From the NCBI GenBank assembly GCA_027460465.1, contig JAPZAV010000021.1:1-47781 (forward strand): a stretch of 47,781 bases of DNA, in the 5' to 3' direction. Below are positions 1-7,291 of this stretch, in pieces (position 1 is the first letter of the stretch; every line of letters starts with the position of its first letter). A program made the position numbers and the translations under genes. The notes under the pieces are model-generated. The model was not told where the DNA came from and did not search any database. It was given only the letters and a program-made list of their open reading frames with translations. The DNA is from Candidatus Methanoperedens sp. (GTDB lineage Archaea; Halobacteriota; Methanosarcinia; Methanosarcinales; Methanoperedenaceae).

Positions 1-1
1 A

Positions 2-100
2 TTTAAAAAAGGAATCGGTTTTACTATTGGTCTTATTTTCCTTCCTTTCATTTTCTTTCCAATACTCGGTTTCGGTGATGCGACATACGAAAAATGTTAA
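2..100 (+). CDS. C-terminal end of a membrane protein (DUF5684-like), partial
   Basis: The window opens inside a reading frame that ends at TAA 98-100. The 32 visible residues form a hydrophobic helix with the pattern GLIFLPFIFFPILGFGDA followed by a short polar tail. This resembles the last transmembrane helix of DUF5684-type archaeal and bacterial membrane proteins, whose sequences often end in a similar PFIFYPILGFG motif. The start and most of the protein lie outside the window, so the family call rests on this tail alone. Confidence 0.55.
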   Translation, partial: FKKGIGFTIGLIFLPFIFFPILGFGDATYEKC

Positions 101-322
101 CACAATAATTGATGAAAGCGCAGGTACTCATTGCGGTATTCTGAGTAAAAACTTAAGGTCATACGCAGTTTTGTTTACTGCGGTCTAAATGCAATGTCAT
201 TAATATCCACTCTACGTCATCAGGATACAAATCCGTATACAAGAAAGCTTTTGAATTCACCATCAAATTTATCGATTTATTTCCATTATTTTTGACTACG
301 GATAATCCTATGCTTATTTTTC
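101..322. other. AT-rich intergenic stretch without a supported gene
   Basis: I see no gene here. The only candidate is a 34-codon frame on the minus strand (159-263), which has no recognisable motif and no convincing ribosome site. It lies just downstream of the orphan antitoxin gene, where a toxin gene would be expected, but it shows no RelE or PIN features. Confidence 0.5.
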
Positions 323-535
323 TTAATCAGAGAAATACGAATCAAATTCTTCAGCACTTTTGAATCTAATGCCTTTCTGTTTCTGGATTTTTTCCAATTT
401 CTTAAGATATTCTGGATTCACTTCTCTATGAATGTCATTATCAATTTCATTTATGGCTATCTCTATCCGGGTCATCTGCTCCTTTAAAGATGCTACGTCA
501 TCCATCATTCTTCTTAAAAGTTCTATTTCTGCCAT
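323..535 (-). CDS. Small antitoxin-like coiled-coil protein, orphan
   Basis: A 70-residue acidic protein. The N-terminal two thirds is a predicted amphipathic helix or coiled coil (LLRRMMDDVASLKEQM, then IEIAINEID), and the C-terminal tail has a KSAEEFDSYF motif. This layout matches small antitoxins of archaeal RelBE-type modules, where the tail wraps the toxin. No toxin frame follows downstream (323 towards 1), so the gene is an orphan here. An inverted repeat that includes a TATA-like element lies 23-46 bases upstream of the start, as expected for an autoregulated, nearly leaderless antitoxin promoter. The family assignment is by resemblance of the tail and size only. Confidence 0.5.
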   Translation of the reverse strand: MAEIELLRRMMDDVASLKEQMTRIEIAINEIDNDIHREVNPEYLKKLEKIQKQKGIRFKSAEEFDSYFSD

Positions 536-557
536 TTAATTCAATATTATAACGATA

Positions 558-581
558 AGTAACATATAAAACTTTGTTACT
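558..581 (-). promoter_or_regulatory. Inverted repeat over the TATA element of the orphan antitoxin gene
   Basis: Arms AGTAAC and GTTACT (perfect 6-bp inverted repeat, 12-base spacer) enclose an AT-rich stretch that reads TTTTATATG on the minus strand. The centre is about 34 bases upstream of the ATG at 535, the usual position of a TATA box in a leaderless archaeal transcript. A repressor bound here would block TBP, which fits antitoxin autoregulation. That role is inferred. Confidence 0.4.
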
Positions 582-650
582 GGTTATCCTCGAATACTGT
601 ATGGACTGCGCCCTCAAAGTGAACAGGAGGTTAAGCTTCTAAAACCCCCC

Positions 651-731
651 TCAATAAACCTGCCACCCCTCCACGAAAGCAGGATGAAACCTCCTGCAGC
701 TCTCAGGCACCTGCTCAAAATCCTCTCCTAC
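651..731 (-). pseudogene. Remnant A of a tyrosine recombinase C-terminus
   Basis: Reading the minus strand in the frame ending at TGA 651-653 gives a short peptide with VPESCRRFHPAFVEGW. This parallels the tail of remnant B (1401-1610), which reads VHESYRRFHPVLVEG just after a recombinase Tyr motif. The similarity begins at about position 731, exactly where the unrelated gene 715-1317 loses its own coding character. It looks like a copy of the 3' end of an integrase gene joined to foreign DNA. Confidence 0.5.
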
Positions 732-1317
732 CGCCTTTTGAAGGAGTAGAAATTACAAACATCCACTCACTTACTCTCGTACCATTCACCTGACATGGGC
801 CGGCGTGGCACGACAAGCTCCATTTTCCGACCATCTGAGCTTCAGTGAACAACGGCGCCTTTGCGGGACTGGACCCCCGGATCGTTGCAGTGTCGAAGAA
901 ATTTCGCATGGTTATCTCCAGCGACTCGTCCCATCCATTGTAGACCCCGATAATGGGTACGGCTCGATCCTCTGCAGCGATCACATAGAACACGACAAAT
1001 GTCGATTCGCCGGTATTCATCTTCATATTACCTCCGTCGAACGCGAGCGCATAGCCGGACTTGAGACGAAGCTGCATCGGCAACGGCTTGATGTCAGCGG
1101 TAAACATGCCCAGCAATATATCTCTCCACAGTACCGAATAGGTGTCGGCAAGTGAACCGCTCAGTGGTCGGCTCTGCAACACCAATAACACGTATGTGCG
1201 TACACCGTCTCCGCGGCTCAGGCCGATCGCATCGGCATTCGACCGATTTTCAGCCCATCCATCGGGAACCTCGTATGCGAGGTCGAAACCATAAGTCATA
1301 CTATAACTTTCGCTCAT
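715..1317 (-). CDS. Hypothetical protein, probably truncated at the C-terminus
   Basis: About 200 residues starting at the ATG at 1317, chosen because AGAGG sits 7 bases upstream; the longer frame to 1377 adds 20 residues without support. The protein has a WAEN motif near the start, alternating hydrophobic strands (for example TYVLLVLQSRP and FVVFYVIAAED), a repeated GW pattern, and no signal peptide or membrane helix. It looks like a small soluble beta-rich fold. I do not recognise the family. The final 8-10 codons are read from recombinase remnant A in the wrong frame, so the native C-terminus is probably lost. The region looks more GC-rich than its AT-rich neighbours, which suggests transfer. 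Confidence 0.5.
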   Translation of the reverse strand: MSESYSMTYGFDLAYEVPDGWAENRSNADAIGLSRGDGVRTYVLLVLQSRPLSGSLADTYSVLWRDILLGMFTADIKPLPMQLRLKSGYALAFDGGNMKMNTGESTFVVFYVIAAEDRAVPIIGVYNGWDESLEITMRNFFDTATIRGSSPAKAPLFTEAQMVGKWSLSCHAGPCQVNGTRVSEWMFVISTPSKGGRRGF

Positions 1318-1400
1318 CACAGACCTCTTCTGAATGTCATTTTTTATTATGTGGGAATTTATCCAAATACACCCCACGATTCATATACATACAAGCTCAT

Positions 1401-1610
1401 TTAAAAAGATTTTGATGCTAATAATCCAATAACATTTAGAAACCCGACGGATCTACAGCCCTCCACTAACACCGGATGAAATCTCCTGTAGCTCTCATGC
1501 ACCTGCTCCTCCCCTACCTTCTCATAGTGCCGTTCCATGACCGCCATAGAATGCCCCATACCCACTGCAGATAATTTCCAGACCCATCACGAAGGTGTAT
1601 CCCTTCGTGC
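1401..1610 (-). pseudogene. Remnant B of a tyrosine recombinase (integrase) C-terminus
   Basis: On the minus strand the peptide MGHSMAVMERHYEKVGEEQV, followed by the ESYRRFHPVL stretch, is readable to TAA 1401-1403. The pattern GHS...ERHY matches the last conserved box of phage-type tyrosine recombinases, with the catalytic Tyr in RHY. Just upstream another frame reads TFVMGLEII, the segment that normally precedes the GHS box, so a frameshift separates the two. The rest of the integrase is gone. It lies about 90 bases from the foreign-looking gene 715-1317, on the side opposite to remnant A. Confidence 0.6.
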
Positions 1611-1717
1611 AGCTGCTCAATATTGTTTTCGAGCAGCGCCCGCTCAGTGAGAAGCTTACCATTTGTGATTCGGGCAGATTTTTCAAAAATCACGATACAT
1701 ATCCTTTTCGAACAAAA

Positions 1718-2010
1718 TCAGCACTGAAGCCTTGGAATTATCCCGTCAAAGCCGCCGTCAAAACTAACTATGTTTTCAATATCCCTGTTTTTCATCAATT
1801 CTATGGTGGAACAATCAGTAAAGCTCAATTTTTTCTCTGCGTATTTTATGAATGTAATCCAGCCTTTTTCAAAGACTTCACGATCTATGAAAAGAAGATT
1901 GATGAACTGTTTCTCATGATTTTATCAATTAGTCTGGTGGCGCAAGAATGATGCACATCCTTCTTATTAATAAAAGCTATAAAAACTCCACTATCTATGA
2001 GAACACTCAT
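1718..2010 (-). pseudogene. vapC-type PIN toxin with internal deletion
   Basis: Translation starts at ATG 2010, overlapping the antitoxin stop as ATGA, and gives SVLIDSGVFIAFINKKDVHH, the classic PIN N-terminus with its first catalytic Asp. After about 40 residues the frame stops. A different frame continues to TGA 1718-1720 with LFIDREVFEKGW, then KLSFTDCSTIEL and NIVSFDGGFDGI, the C-terminal PIN half with its acidic residues. The middle, about 40-50 residues in intact relatives, is missing, so the two halves are out of frame. The toxin should be inactive. The upstream antitoxin gene is intact. Confidence 0.75.
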
Positions 2011-2285
2011 CTTTCAGCTCCATATACTTCCCTATCGATCTCTGTTTCTGCAGTCACGATGCCCCAGTCACTCTGCATACTTTTAATTTTTCTAATCTCC
2101 TTTTCTGAAAGAGGCAATTTAAGGATTCGACCAAAAAAGTTATCTTTTCTTGATTCTGCAAAACCGATCAGTTTCGAAAATAGCTCTTGCTGAGTTATCT
2201 TTTTGCCAATCTTGAGAGTTAATTCAGCTTGAAGCATGTCAAAAATATGTTTATCTTTCTCATAGATTTTGATATTTTCACTCAT
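2007..2285 (-). CDS. VapB-like antitoxin
   Basis: A 92-residue basic-acidic protein. The N-terminal part (KIYEKDKHIFDMLQAELTLK) resembles a short DNA-binding segment, followed by KKITQQELFSKLIGFAES, a helical motif seen in archaeal antitoxins paired with PIN toxins, and a charged C-terminal tail for toxin binding. Its stop overlaps the start of the vapC remnant (ATGA), the usual translational coupling of such modules. A perfect 32-base palindrome directly upstream of the start is the likely operator. With the toxin broken, this is a solitary antitoxin that may still bind its own promoter or protect against related toxins elsewhere in the genome; that is inference. Confidence 0.7.
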   Translation of the reverse strand: MSENIKIYEKDKHIFDMLQAELTLKIGKKITQQELFSKLIGFAESRKDNFFGRILKLPLSEKEIRKIKSMQSDWGIVTAETEIDREVYGAER

Positions 2286-2317
2286 GTATATAAAAGATAA
2301 TTTTATCTTTTATATAC
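2286..2317 (-). promoter_or_regulatory. Perfect palindrome abutting the vapB start codon
   Basis: Two perfect 15-base arms (GTATATAAAAGATAA and its complement) separated by TT lie directly next to the antitoxin ATG at 2285. Each arm contains a TATA-like core, so the element may be promoter and operator at once. Its place in front of a toxin-antitoxin gene makes autoregulation the simplest reading. Confidence 0.6.
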
Positions 2318-2449
2318 TTTTCTAAAGCAGATCAATCATTATCATAACAGTAATTATTCACATGAGTAAATAAATATATGTACAGTACGGAATAAGGTAT
2401 AATGCGAGGGGAGTCGTATCGTCTCTTTCCAATCACAGGAAATAATCAT

Positions 2450-2590
2450 ATGAACACGAAAGAGTGGACAGAAAGGCACAGGCACTGGAAATCTGGATGG
2501 TTTGCGCCGGTCATAGCAGCCCTTGTAATCGTCTACTGGGCAATTCTGATGATTTACGTCGTATTCAGAGGCGTAAGAAAAAGGGAATAA
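2450..2590 (+). CDS. Small single-span membrane protein
   Basis: 46 residues from the ATG at 2450, preceded by AGGA 9 bases upstream; a longer frame from 2402 is less likely. A charged, aromatic N-terminus (TKEWTERHRHWKSGWF) leads into one transmembrane helix (APVIAALVIVYWAILMIYVV) and ends in an RGVRKRE tail, so the basic C-terminus probably faces the cytoplasm. No family is recognised. The gene stands alone, convergent with the NifU-domain gene. Confidence 0.5.
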   Translation: MNTKEWTERHRHWKSGWFAPVIAALVIVYWAILMIYVVFRGVRKRE

Positions 2591-2615
2591 CACCTTTTAC
2601 TTCCATCTATTACTT

Positions 2616-2903
2616 CTATTTCACTACCTCAACCTTTGTTATCCCCGGAATCTTCTGTTTCAATTCTGCCTCAAGCACTGCAGCGATCGTGCTTGCAGGG
2701 ATACGGCATCCTCCGCATCCTATGCCCTGGCGGGTCTTGTGATCCCTGAGGAACTGGCTGAAGCTCACAGGCACAGTGGTTCGTGTGATCTTCACCTTCA
2801 CGACCCCGTCCTTTACATCTGCAAGCTCGATATCTCCGCCGTCCTCCTGAAGGCTTTTTCGAAAGCCAGCCAGGATCTCATTTATTGATTCATCCACTTC
2901 CAT
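2616..2903 (-). CDS. NifU C-terminal domain (Fe-S scaffold/carrier) protein
   Basis: 95 residues spanning the whole NifU/NfuA C-terminal domain: an N-terminal helix, a DGGDIELADVKDG strand pair, and the cluster-binding motif GIGCGGCRIPAST with CxxC. Such proteins assemble or carry a 4Fe-4S cluster for delivery to apoproteins in the cytoplasm. The length is typical of stand-alone Nfu domains. It lies 28 bases downstream of the ABC importer ATPase on the same strand, so it may be transcribed with that operon, though a functional link is not evident. The organism's many Fe-S and cytochrome proteins make a cluster-carrier role plausible. Confidence 0.85.
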   Translation of the reverse strand: MEVDESINEILAGFRKSLQEDGGDIELADVKDGVVKVKITRTTVPVSFSQFLRDHKTRQGIGCGGCRIPASTIAAVLEAELKQKIPGITKVEVVK

Positions 2904-2931
2904 GATCCCATATTCTCTTTACATTGACTTA

Positions 2932-3687
2932 TTATTTACTCTGCGCACGCTTTATCTCTGCTCCCAGTGACCTGAGGATCGCATCCCTGAGCGCATTTGC
3001 CTCCTGGCTCGTCCTCACCCTGGGGCGGGGAAGATCATTCCTGAAGATCTCCTTCACGGTACCAGGGCGAGCCGACATCACCACAACCCTGTCTGAAAGA
3101 TACACCGCCTCATCAACGCTGTGGGTAACAAAGAGGGCGCTTATATGTTCTGTCTCCCAGATCCTCAGAAGCTCGGTCTGCATCAGGTTCCTTGTCTGCG
3201 CATCCAGTGCGCCAAACGGTTCGTCCATCAGCAGCAGCTTTGGATCGTTTGCATAGGCTCTCGCAATCCCGACCCTCTGCTTCATCCCTCCTGATAGTTC
3301 ATGGGGATAGTGATCCTCGAATCCCCTTAAACCCACAAGGTCTATATAGTGCTGTGCGATTTTCTCGCGCTCCTCTTTACCGTCCATTCTGACTTCGGGA
3401 CCGAACTCGATATTGCCTTTCACAGTCCTCCATGGAAAGAGTACATACTCCTGGAACACAAACCCGCACTCTTTATTCACACCTTCTATCTTCTTCCCGT
3501 CAAGGAAAAGCTCACCCTCAGTGGGTGCATCAAGCCCTGCCACAAGGCGAAGAAGGGTTGTCTTTCCGCATCCGCTCGGACCGAGAAGGCACATGAACTC
3601 GCCGTCCTTAAGCTCAAGATTCAAGTCTGAGATCGCTATGACCCCGTTGAATCTCCTTGAGACGTTTTTCAGTACTAATCTACCCAT
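2932..3687 (-). CDS. ABC importer ATPase, nitrate/sulfonate/taurine type
   Basis: A 251-residue nucleotide-binding subunit of the SsuB/TauB/NrtD group. Visible motifs: Walker A GPSGCGKTT (about 36-44), Q-loop FQEYVLFPW, signature LSGGMKQR, Walker B LLLMDEP, and the H-loop THS. The length is normal for the family. Its start overlaps the end of the permease gene by 13 bases, so the two are translationally coupled. It would power uptake of a small anion or organic sulfur compound together with the permease 3675-4481 and lipoprotein 4481-5581. The substrate cannot be told from sequence. Confidence 0.93.
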   Translation of the reverse strand: MGRLVLKNVSRRFNGVIAISDLNLELKDGEFMCLLGPSGCGKTTLLRLVAGLDAPTEGELFLDGKKIEGVNKECGFVFQEYVLFPWRTVKGNIEFGPEVRMDGKEEREKIAQHYIDLVGLRGFEDHYPHELSGGMKQRVGIARAYANDPKLLLMDEPFGALDAQTRNLMQTELLRIWETEHISALFVTHSVDEAVYLSDRVVVMSARPGTVKEIFRNDLPRPRVRTSQEANALRDAILRSLGAEIKRAQSK

Positions 3688-4481
3688 CTTATGAACCTCT
3701 TTTGCAGAAGGAGTATGGTGATATTCATGATATACCCGACCACCCCGATCACTAACATTCCTGCCACCATCTCAGCATACCTCCCAAGGTCGCCCATGTT
3801 CCAAATGAAATATCCGAGACCAACAGGGCTCCTGATAACCATCTCAGCCGCGACTATCGCCATCCATCCCACACCAAGCCCTATCCGTAATCCTGCGATT
3901 ATGGAAGGAAAGGCTGTCGGGATAACTACTTTCGTCACTACCTGAGCCTCAGATGCGCCAAGTGTCTTTGCAGCATCAATGAGGCGCACATCTGTTGACC
4001 TTACTCCATGCACCGTGTTCAGTATTATAGGAAAGACCATTCCAATGAACACGATGAATATCGAACCGCCTGCAACAAATATGAATATGGCAAGCGGTAT
4101 CCACGCCATCGGAGGCATATTGCGCACGATCTCGATGACCGGGTTCAGAATATTGCTTATGAGCTTTGAATATCCAACCCCAATGCCGGTTGGCACTCCT
4201 ATGATAAACGCTATTATCCCGCCCTGGATGACGCGTTCAAGGCTTGCCTGGACATGGTCAACGATGCCGTACGTGAGTGCAGGTCCGTAGGTTTGCGCGA
4301 ATAGAGAACCAGCGAAAGCGTTCATGGTCTCAAGAGGCGTGGGCACATCTTTTAACCTGATGAAAGGAGCGTTAAAAATATCGTTTCTTGCCAGGGTTAT
4401 GAGCACATGCCACAGTATCACCAGCAGGACAAGGGAGAGGATATTGATGATGAATTCTTTTCTCCCGTAACCTTTTTTCAT
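3675..4481 (-). CDS. ABC importer permease, SsuC/TauC type
   Basis: 268 residues with about six transmembrane helices and the BPD_transp_1 EAA-loop region: TLGASEAQVVTKVVIPTAFP at about 180-200 contacts the ATPase. The N-terminal helix FIINILSLVLLVILWHVL and loop content fit nitrate/sulfonate/taurine importers. The ATG overlaps the stop of the binding-protein gene (TGATG), and its own 3' end overlaps the ATPase. All three subunits of the importer are therefore made from one coupled transcript. Confidence 0.92.
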   Translation of the reverse strand: MKKGYGRKEFIINILSLVLLVILWHVLITLARNDIFNAPFIRLKDVPTPLETMNAFAGSLFAQTYGPALTYGIVDHVQASLERVIQGGIIAFIIGVPTGIGVGYSKLISNILNPVIEIVRNMPPMAWIPLAIFIFVAGGSIFIVFIGMVFPIILNTVHGVRSTDVRLIDAAKTLGASEAQVVTKVVIPTAFPSIIAGLRIGLGVGWMAIVAAEMVIRSPVGLGYFIWNMGDLGRYAEMVAGMLVIGVVGYIMNITILLLQKRFIRWVD

Positions 4482-5581
4482 CAGGTTACGACCTTCAACC
4501 CTTCCTTTTCAGCCGCCATCAGGAAAAGCACGTGCTGAATTGTACCCTGACCCGGATATCCAACTGTCTTTCCTGTCAGATCCTTTAATGATTTCACGTC
4601 GTTCGCAACCACGATCACAGAGCCTTCGTTGTTCATACCAGCGATCACCTCCACACGAGCGTCGTCGGTTGTGAAATCGTTGCTGTTTATCCTGTGAATG
4701 ATCACTGGCGGGATTCCAAGGCTCCCGATATCCACCGCGCTTGCTTTGAACCCTTTCTGCATCTCGAACGCTCCATTCTGGAACGGGGTGCCTTCAGCCA
4801 GAGTTATATTTATTCCAGCATCCTTATACCAGCCTTTCTTCCACGCCACATAGAACGGCAGCTCGTGGATATCGTTTATCAGATATGCATACCTGATATC
4901 CACAGGTTGCCTGAGCGCCACTGCTTTCAGGCTGGCTTCCCTGTTCTGCACAGCCCATTCCACGTAGCTGCTGTTGATCAGCGAGCCAGCATAATCCTTT
5001 GCATCCTTATATCCTGACTGGTTCCATTTAGTCAGATCAAAAATCCCAAAGTCCCGGATCCGTCCAATAAAGGTCTCAGCGCCCTGAATATTCAGGGCGT
5101 ACACGAACTCCACATCTCCAAGGCTGAGGTTGGCTGCGGCCCGGTCAGTAATGCCTCCAAACTCCATCGTGAAGTTTATCAGGTCTTCATGATCCGGAGA
5201 ACTGAGGGACTTGGCGTTATTGATGTATTCCACGGATTTTAACTGTACAAGAGCCATGCGCTTCAGGATCTCATCAGCGTTCTCAGTTTTCTTATACCAG
5301 TCATAGTCATATGCGACCACACAGCATGGATGATCCTCCCATATGTCCTTTGAAAACAACAGGGCTTTTCCATATCCTCTGGTGATGGCGATCGCAGGGT
5401 AGGGTTCCCACATTATGAAGCCTGCAATATCCCCGGTTCCCAATCTCTGTATCATTTCCTGCCCGCTCATTTTCACCAGATTTACGGGTTCAGGACTTTT
5501 TACCGCGGGTTCGGGCTCAATGCATCCGGCTATTAATGCCGCAAAAATGATAACTGAAAGGATCTTCAATGAATTTCTCAT
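4481..5581 (-). CDS. ABC importer substrate-binding lipoprotein, apparently circularly permuted
   Basis: 366 residues with a lipoprotein signal (lipobox LIAGC, Cys20), so it is anchored outside the membrane. It belongs to the SsuA/NrtA-type binding proteins, but the segments are in swapped order. Residues about 32-125 (VNLVKMSGQEMIQRLGTGDI, IMWEPYP, DHPCCVV) are what normally follows the central crossover. Residues about 228-366 (VDIRYAYLINDIHELPFYVA, SLGIPPVI, GTIQHVLF, ending EGLKV) are the normal N-terminal half. The total length still equals one complete copy. The stop overlaps the permease start, so the permuted frame is built into the operon. A tandem duplication followed by loss of the outer halves could produce it; local misassembly is the alternative. 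Confidence 0.8.
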   Translation of the reverse strand: MRNSLKILSVIIFAALIAGCIEPEPAVKSPEPVNLVKMSGQEMIQRLGTGDIAGFIMWEPYPAIAITRGYGKALLFSKDIWEDHPCCVVAYDYDWYKKTENADEILKRMALVQLKSVEYINNAKSLSSPDHEDLINFTMEFGGITDRAAANLSLGDVEFVYALNIQGAETFIGRIRDFGIFDLTKWNQSGYKDAKDYAGSLINSSYVEWAVQNREASLKAVALRQPVDIRYAYLINDIHELPFYVAWKKGWYKDAGINITLAEGTPFQNGAFEMQKGFKASAVDIGSLGIPPVIIHRINSNDFTTDDARVEVIAGMNNEGSVIVVANDVKSLKDLTGKTVGYPGQGTIQHVLFLMAAEKEGLKVVT

Positions 5582-5671
5582 GTTTTCCCTTTAGTAATCA
5601 ATTTTATGAACACTATATTTAATAGTTTCCATATTTATACTCACAATAACCCAGATGTATTAATAAGCAGC

Positions 5672-5681
5672 TATATATATA
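5672..5681 (+). promoter_or_regulatory. TATA-like element upstream of the HTH regulator gene
   Basis: A TATATATATA run sits about 23-32 bases upstream of the ATG at 5704, a spacing that fits an archaeal promoter with a very short leader. A GAGG ribosome site also lies between it and the start. It lies in the 122-base divergent region shared with the ABC importer operon. Confidence 0.4.
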
Positions 5682-5703
5682 CAATCGTGATAAGAGGATA
5701 TTA

Positions 5704-6222
5704 ATGACTGCGGATGATCTAATAAGAGCAGCAGTAGAATCGGATGAAGCTTTCATCAAAGAGTTTGCCAGTATACTGAAAGGGGAGCTGCATATTACAG
5801 CAGCGGAATTTAGTGAGAAATCAGGCATACCATCCAGCACTGTCTACAAATTGTTATCAGGTCACCGCGAACCCAATATCAAGACCCTGCGACAGATTGT
5901 AAAGGTGCTCAGGAAGATGGAGGGAAATGAAAAATCAGATTTTATCGCAGTGATCGCAGCCAGACCTGTGCTGGACATCATTACAGAAAAAAAATTGAAG
6001 TTGGGAGGAAAGCTTCTTACCATCAGGGAATACTCGGCCACCTCGATGGAGGATGCGATCGTGGCAGCCATAAGGGCAGAAAGGGATGGAGCAAAAGCAC
6101 TGGTCTGTGCGCCCATCGTGAGCCCGACCATAGAAAAGGTCGTTCGCATCCCTGTAACGACCATCATGCCAAGGGACAGCCTTATCGCAGCGATCGAGCT
6201 TGCTGCAAGAAAAATGGGCTGA
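5704..6222 (+). CDS. HTH transcriptional regulator (archaeal XRE-like, COG1709 type)
   Basis: 172 residues. An N-terminal helical segment is followed by a Cro/XRE helix-turn-helix at about 36-60 (TAAEFSEKSGIPSSTVYKLL, then SGHREPNIKTL), and a C-terminal alpha/beta domain (about 80-170) with IAARPVLDII and GAKALVCAPIVSP, which looks like a ligand-sensing or oligomerisation domain. The GAGG site 6 bases upstream supports the start. It is divergent from the ABC importer and 2 bases upstream of the YkgJ-like gene, so it may control either. The target is not visible. Confidence 0.75.
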   Translation: MTADDLIRAAVESDEAFIKEFASILKGELHITAAEFSEKSGIPSSTVYKLLSGHREPNIKTLRQIVKVLRKMEGNEKSDFIAVIAARPVLDIITEKKLKLGGKLLTIREYSATSMEDAIVAAIRAERDGAKALVCAPIVSPTIEKVVRIPVTTIMPRDSLIAAIELAARKMG

Positions 6223-6224
6223 AG

Positions 6225-6800
6225 ATGGATCAAATGAAGAAATCGCTTGAAAAGGCTCTCAGGATAGATGAAAGAGAGATCGCTGGTAAAATAAAATCTA
6301 TAGGATTTAAATGCCAGCAGTGCGCAAAATGCTGCAAAGAAGAATTTGGAGATAACACGGTAGCTGTATTCCCCTTTGAGATCAGGCGCATATGCCACGA
6401 AACTGGGCTTAATCGTGAGGACATCACCATCCCCGCACCTTCAGAGGATAAGGACTCAGGCGGGAATATCCATACATTTGAATGGGTATTGCGAAAGAGA
6501 GGAGATTGTATGTTTCTTATGAACGGTCTATGCAGCATATACAGATGCAGACCGCATATCTGTAAAACCTATCCTTTCTATCTATATGAAGGAAAGCTTA
6601 TGGTCTCCCTGTGCGATGGGCTTGGAGGCAGGATCAGCAGCAAAGAAAGCCTTGAACTGGCAAGATTGTTAAAAGAAAGGCAGATCATCGAAATTGAAGA
6701 ATCCATTGCTCTTTTTGAGAAGTTCAGAGGGTTCGAACCGGGCGGAAACGGAAATATCTGCGTTCATGACAGTGAAGGAGAGCACTGGATGATCCGATAA
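6225..6800 (+). CDS. YkgJ family cysteine-cluster (Fe/Zn-binding) protein
   Basis: 191 residues. The N-terminal metal motif CQQCAKCCKE (about 26-35), the downstream CSIYRCRPHICKTYPF pattern and a further Cys (SLCDG) are the hallmarks of the UPF0153/YkgJ family, which is thought to bind a metal ion or Fe-S cluster. The biochemical role of the family is not established. The start lies two bases after the stop of the HTH regulator, indicating co-transcription. Confidence 0.82.
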   Translation: MDQMKKSLEKALRIDEREIAGKIKSIGFKCQQCAKCCKEEFGDNTVAVFPFEIRRICHETGLNREDITIPAPSEDKDSGGNIHTFEWVLRKRGDCMFLMNGLCSIYRCRPHICKTYPFYLYEGKLMVSLCDGLGGRISSKESLELARLLKERQIIEIEESIALFEKFRGFEPGGNGNICVHDSEGEHWMIR

Positions 6801-6831
6801 ATAATAATATCTCCTTTCCCTTTAAAAGAGC

Positions 6832-7265
6832 ATGATCGGTGAGTTATATGCGCTTGCAGCTGCAGTTTGCTGGTCTGCGGCAGCAATATTCTATAAGAAA
6901 GGAATAGGTGCCGGAGCGATACCTGCTGTGCTCATCCGTACTTTTTTTGCCATGGTTTTCATTCTGACCCTGTATCTGCTCATACGCGGTGGGCGTTTTG
7001 AGTTCACGCTCATGGGATTTGCATTCCTCAACCTTGGAGGACTGCTCAGGCTCATTTTTGGAGGCGCTGCGTAGGCATGGGCTTTGGAAGCTACTTCTTT
7101 TTCGTGAGCCTTACATTGATAGGTGCTTCCAAAGCCACAAGTCTATCTGCCATAACGCCTTTTCTATCAAGTATCATCGCCCTTGTCACACTGAAAGAGA
7201 AGCTCACTCTGACATTGATCCTGGGCACGATGGCAACGGTTGCAGGGATCATGGTGATAATGTAG
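6832..7265 (+). pseudogene. Single-EamA-domain (half-size DMT) transporter, frameshifted
   Basis: Two adjacent frames (6832-7074 and 7077-7265) together make one EamA domain of about 140 residues with five membrane helices: ELYALAAAVCWSAAAIFYKK, the IRTFFAMVFILTLYLLI helix, SYFFFVSLTLIGASKATSL, SAITPFLSSIIALVTLKE and LILGTMATVAGIMVIM. The first frame ends at TAG 7072-7074. Adding one base just before this TA would restore GGALGMGFGSY and join the frames, so a single-base deletion is the likely lesion. Half-size EamA proteins work as dimers exporting small metabolites. Either the gene is recently dead or the base is a sequencing error in a coding frame that otherwise looks intact. Confidence 0.75.
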
Positions 7266-7291
7266 ACCTTGAATGAGCAATTATAGATCTT

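Noticed and set aside
5862-6398. 178-codon minus-strand frame
   Set aside because: It covers two convincing plus-strand genes (HTH regulator and cysteine-cluster protein) and has no recognisable feature.
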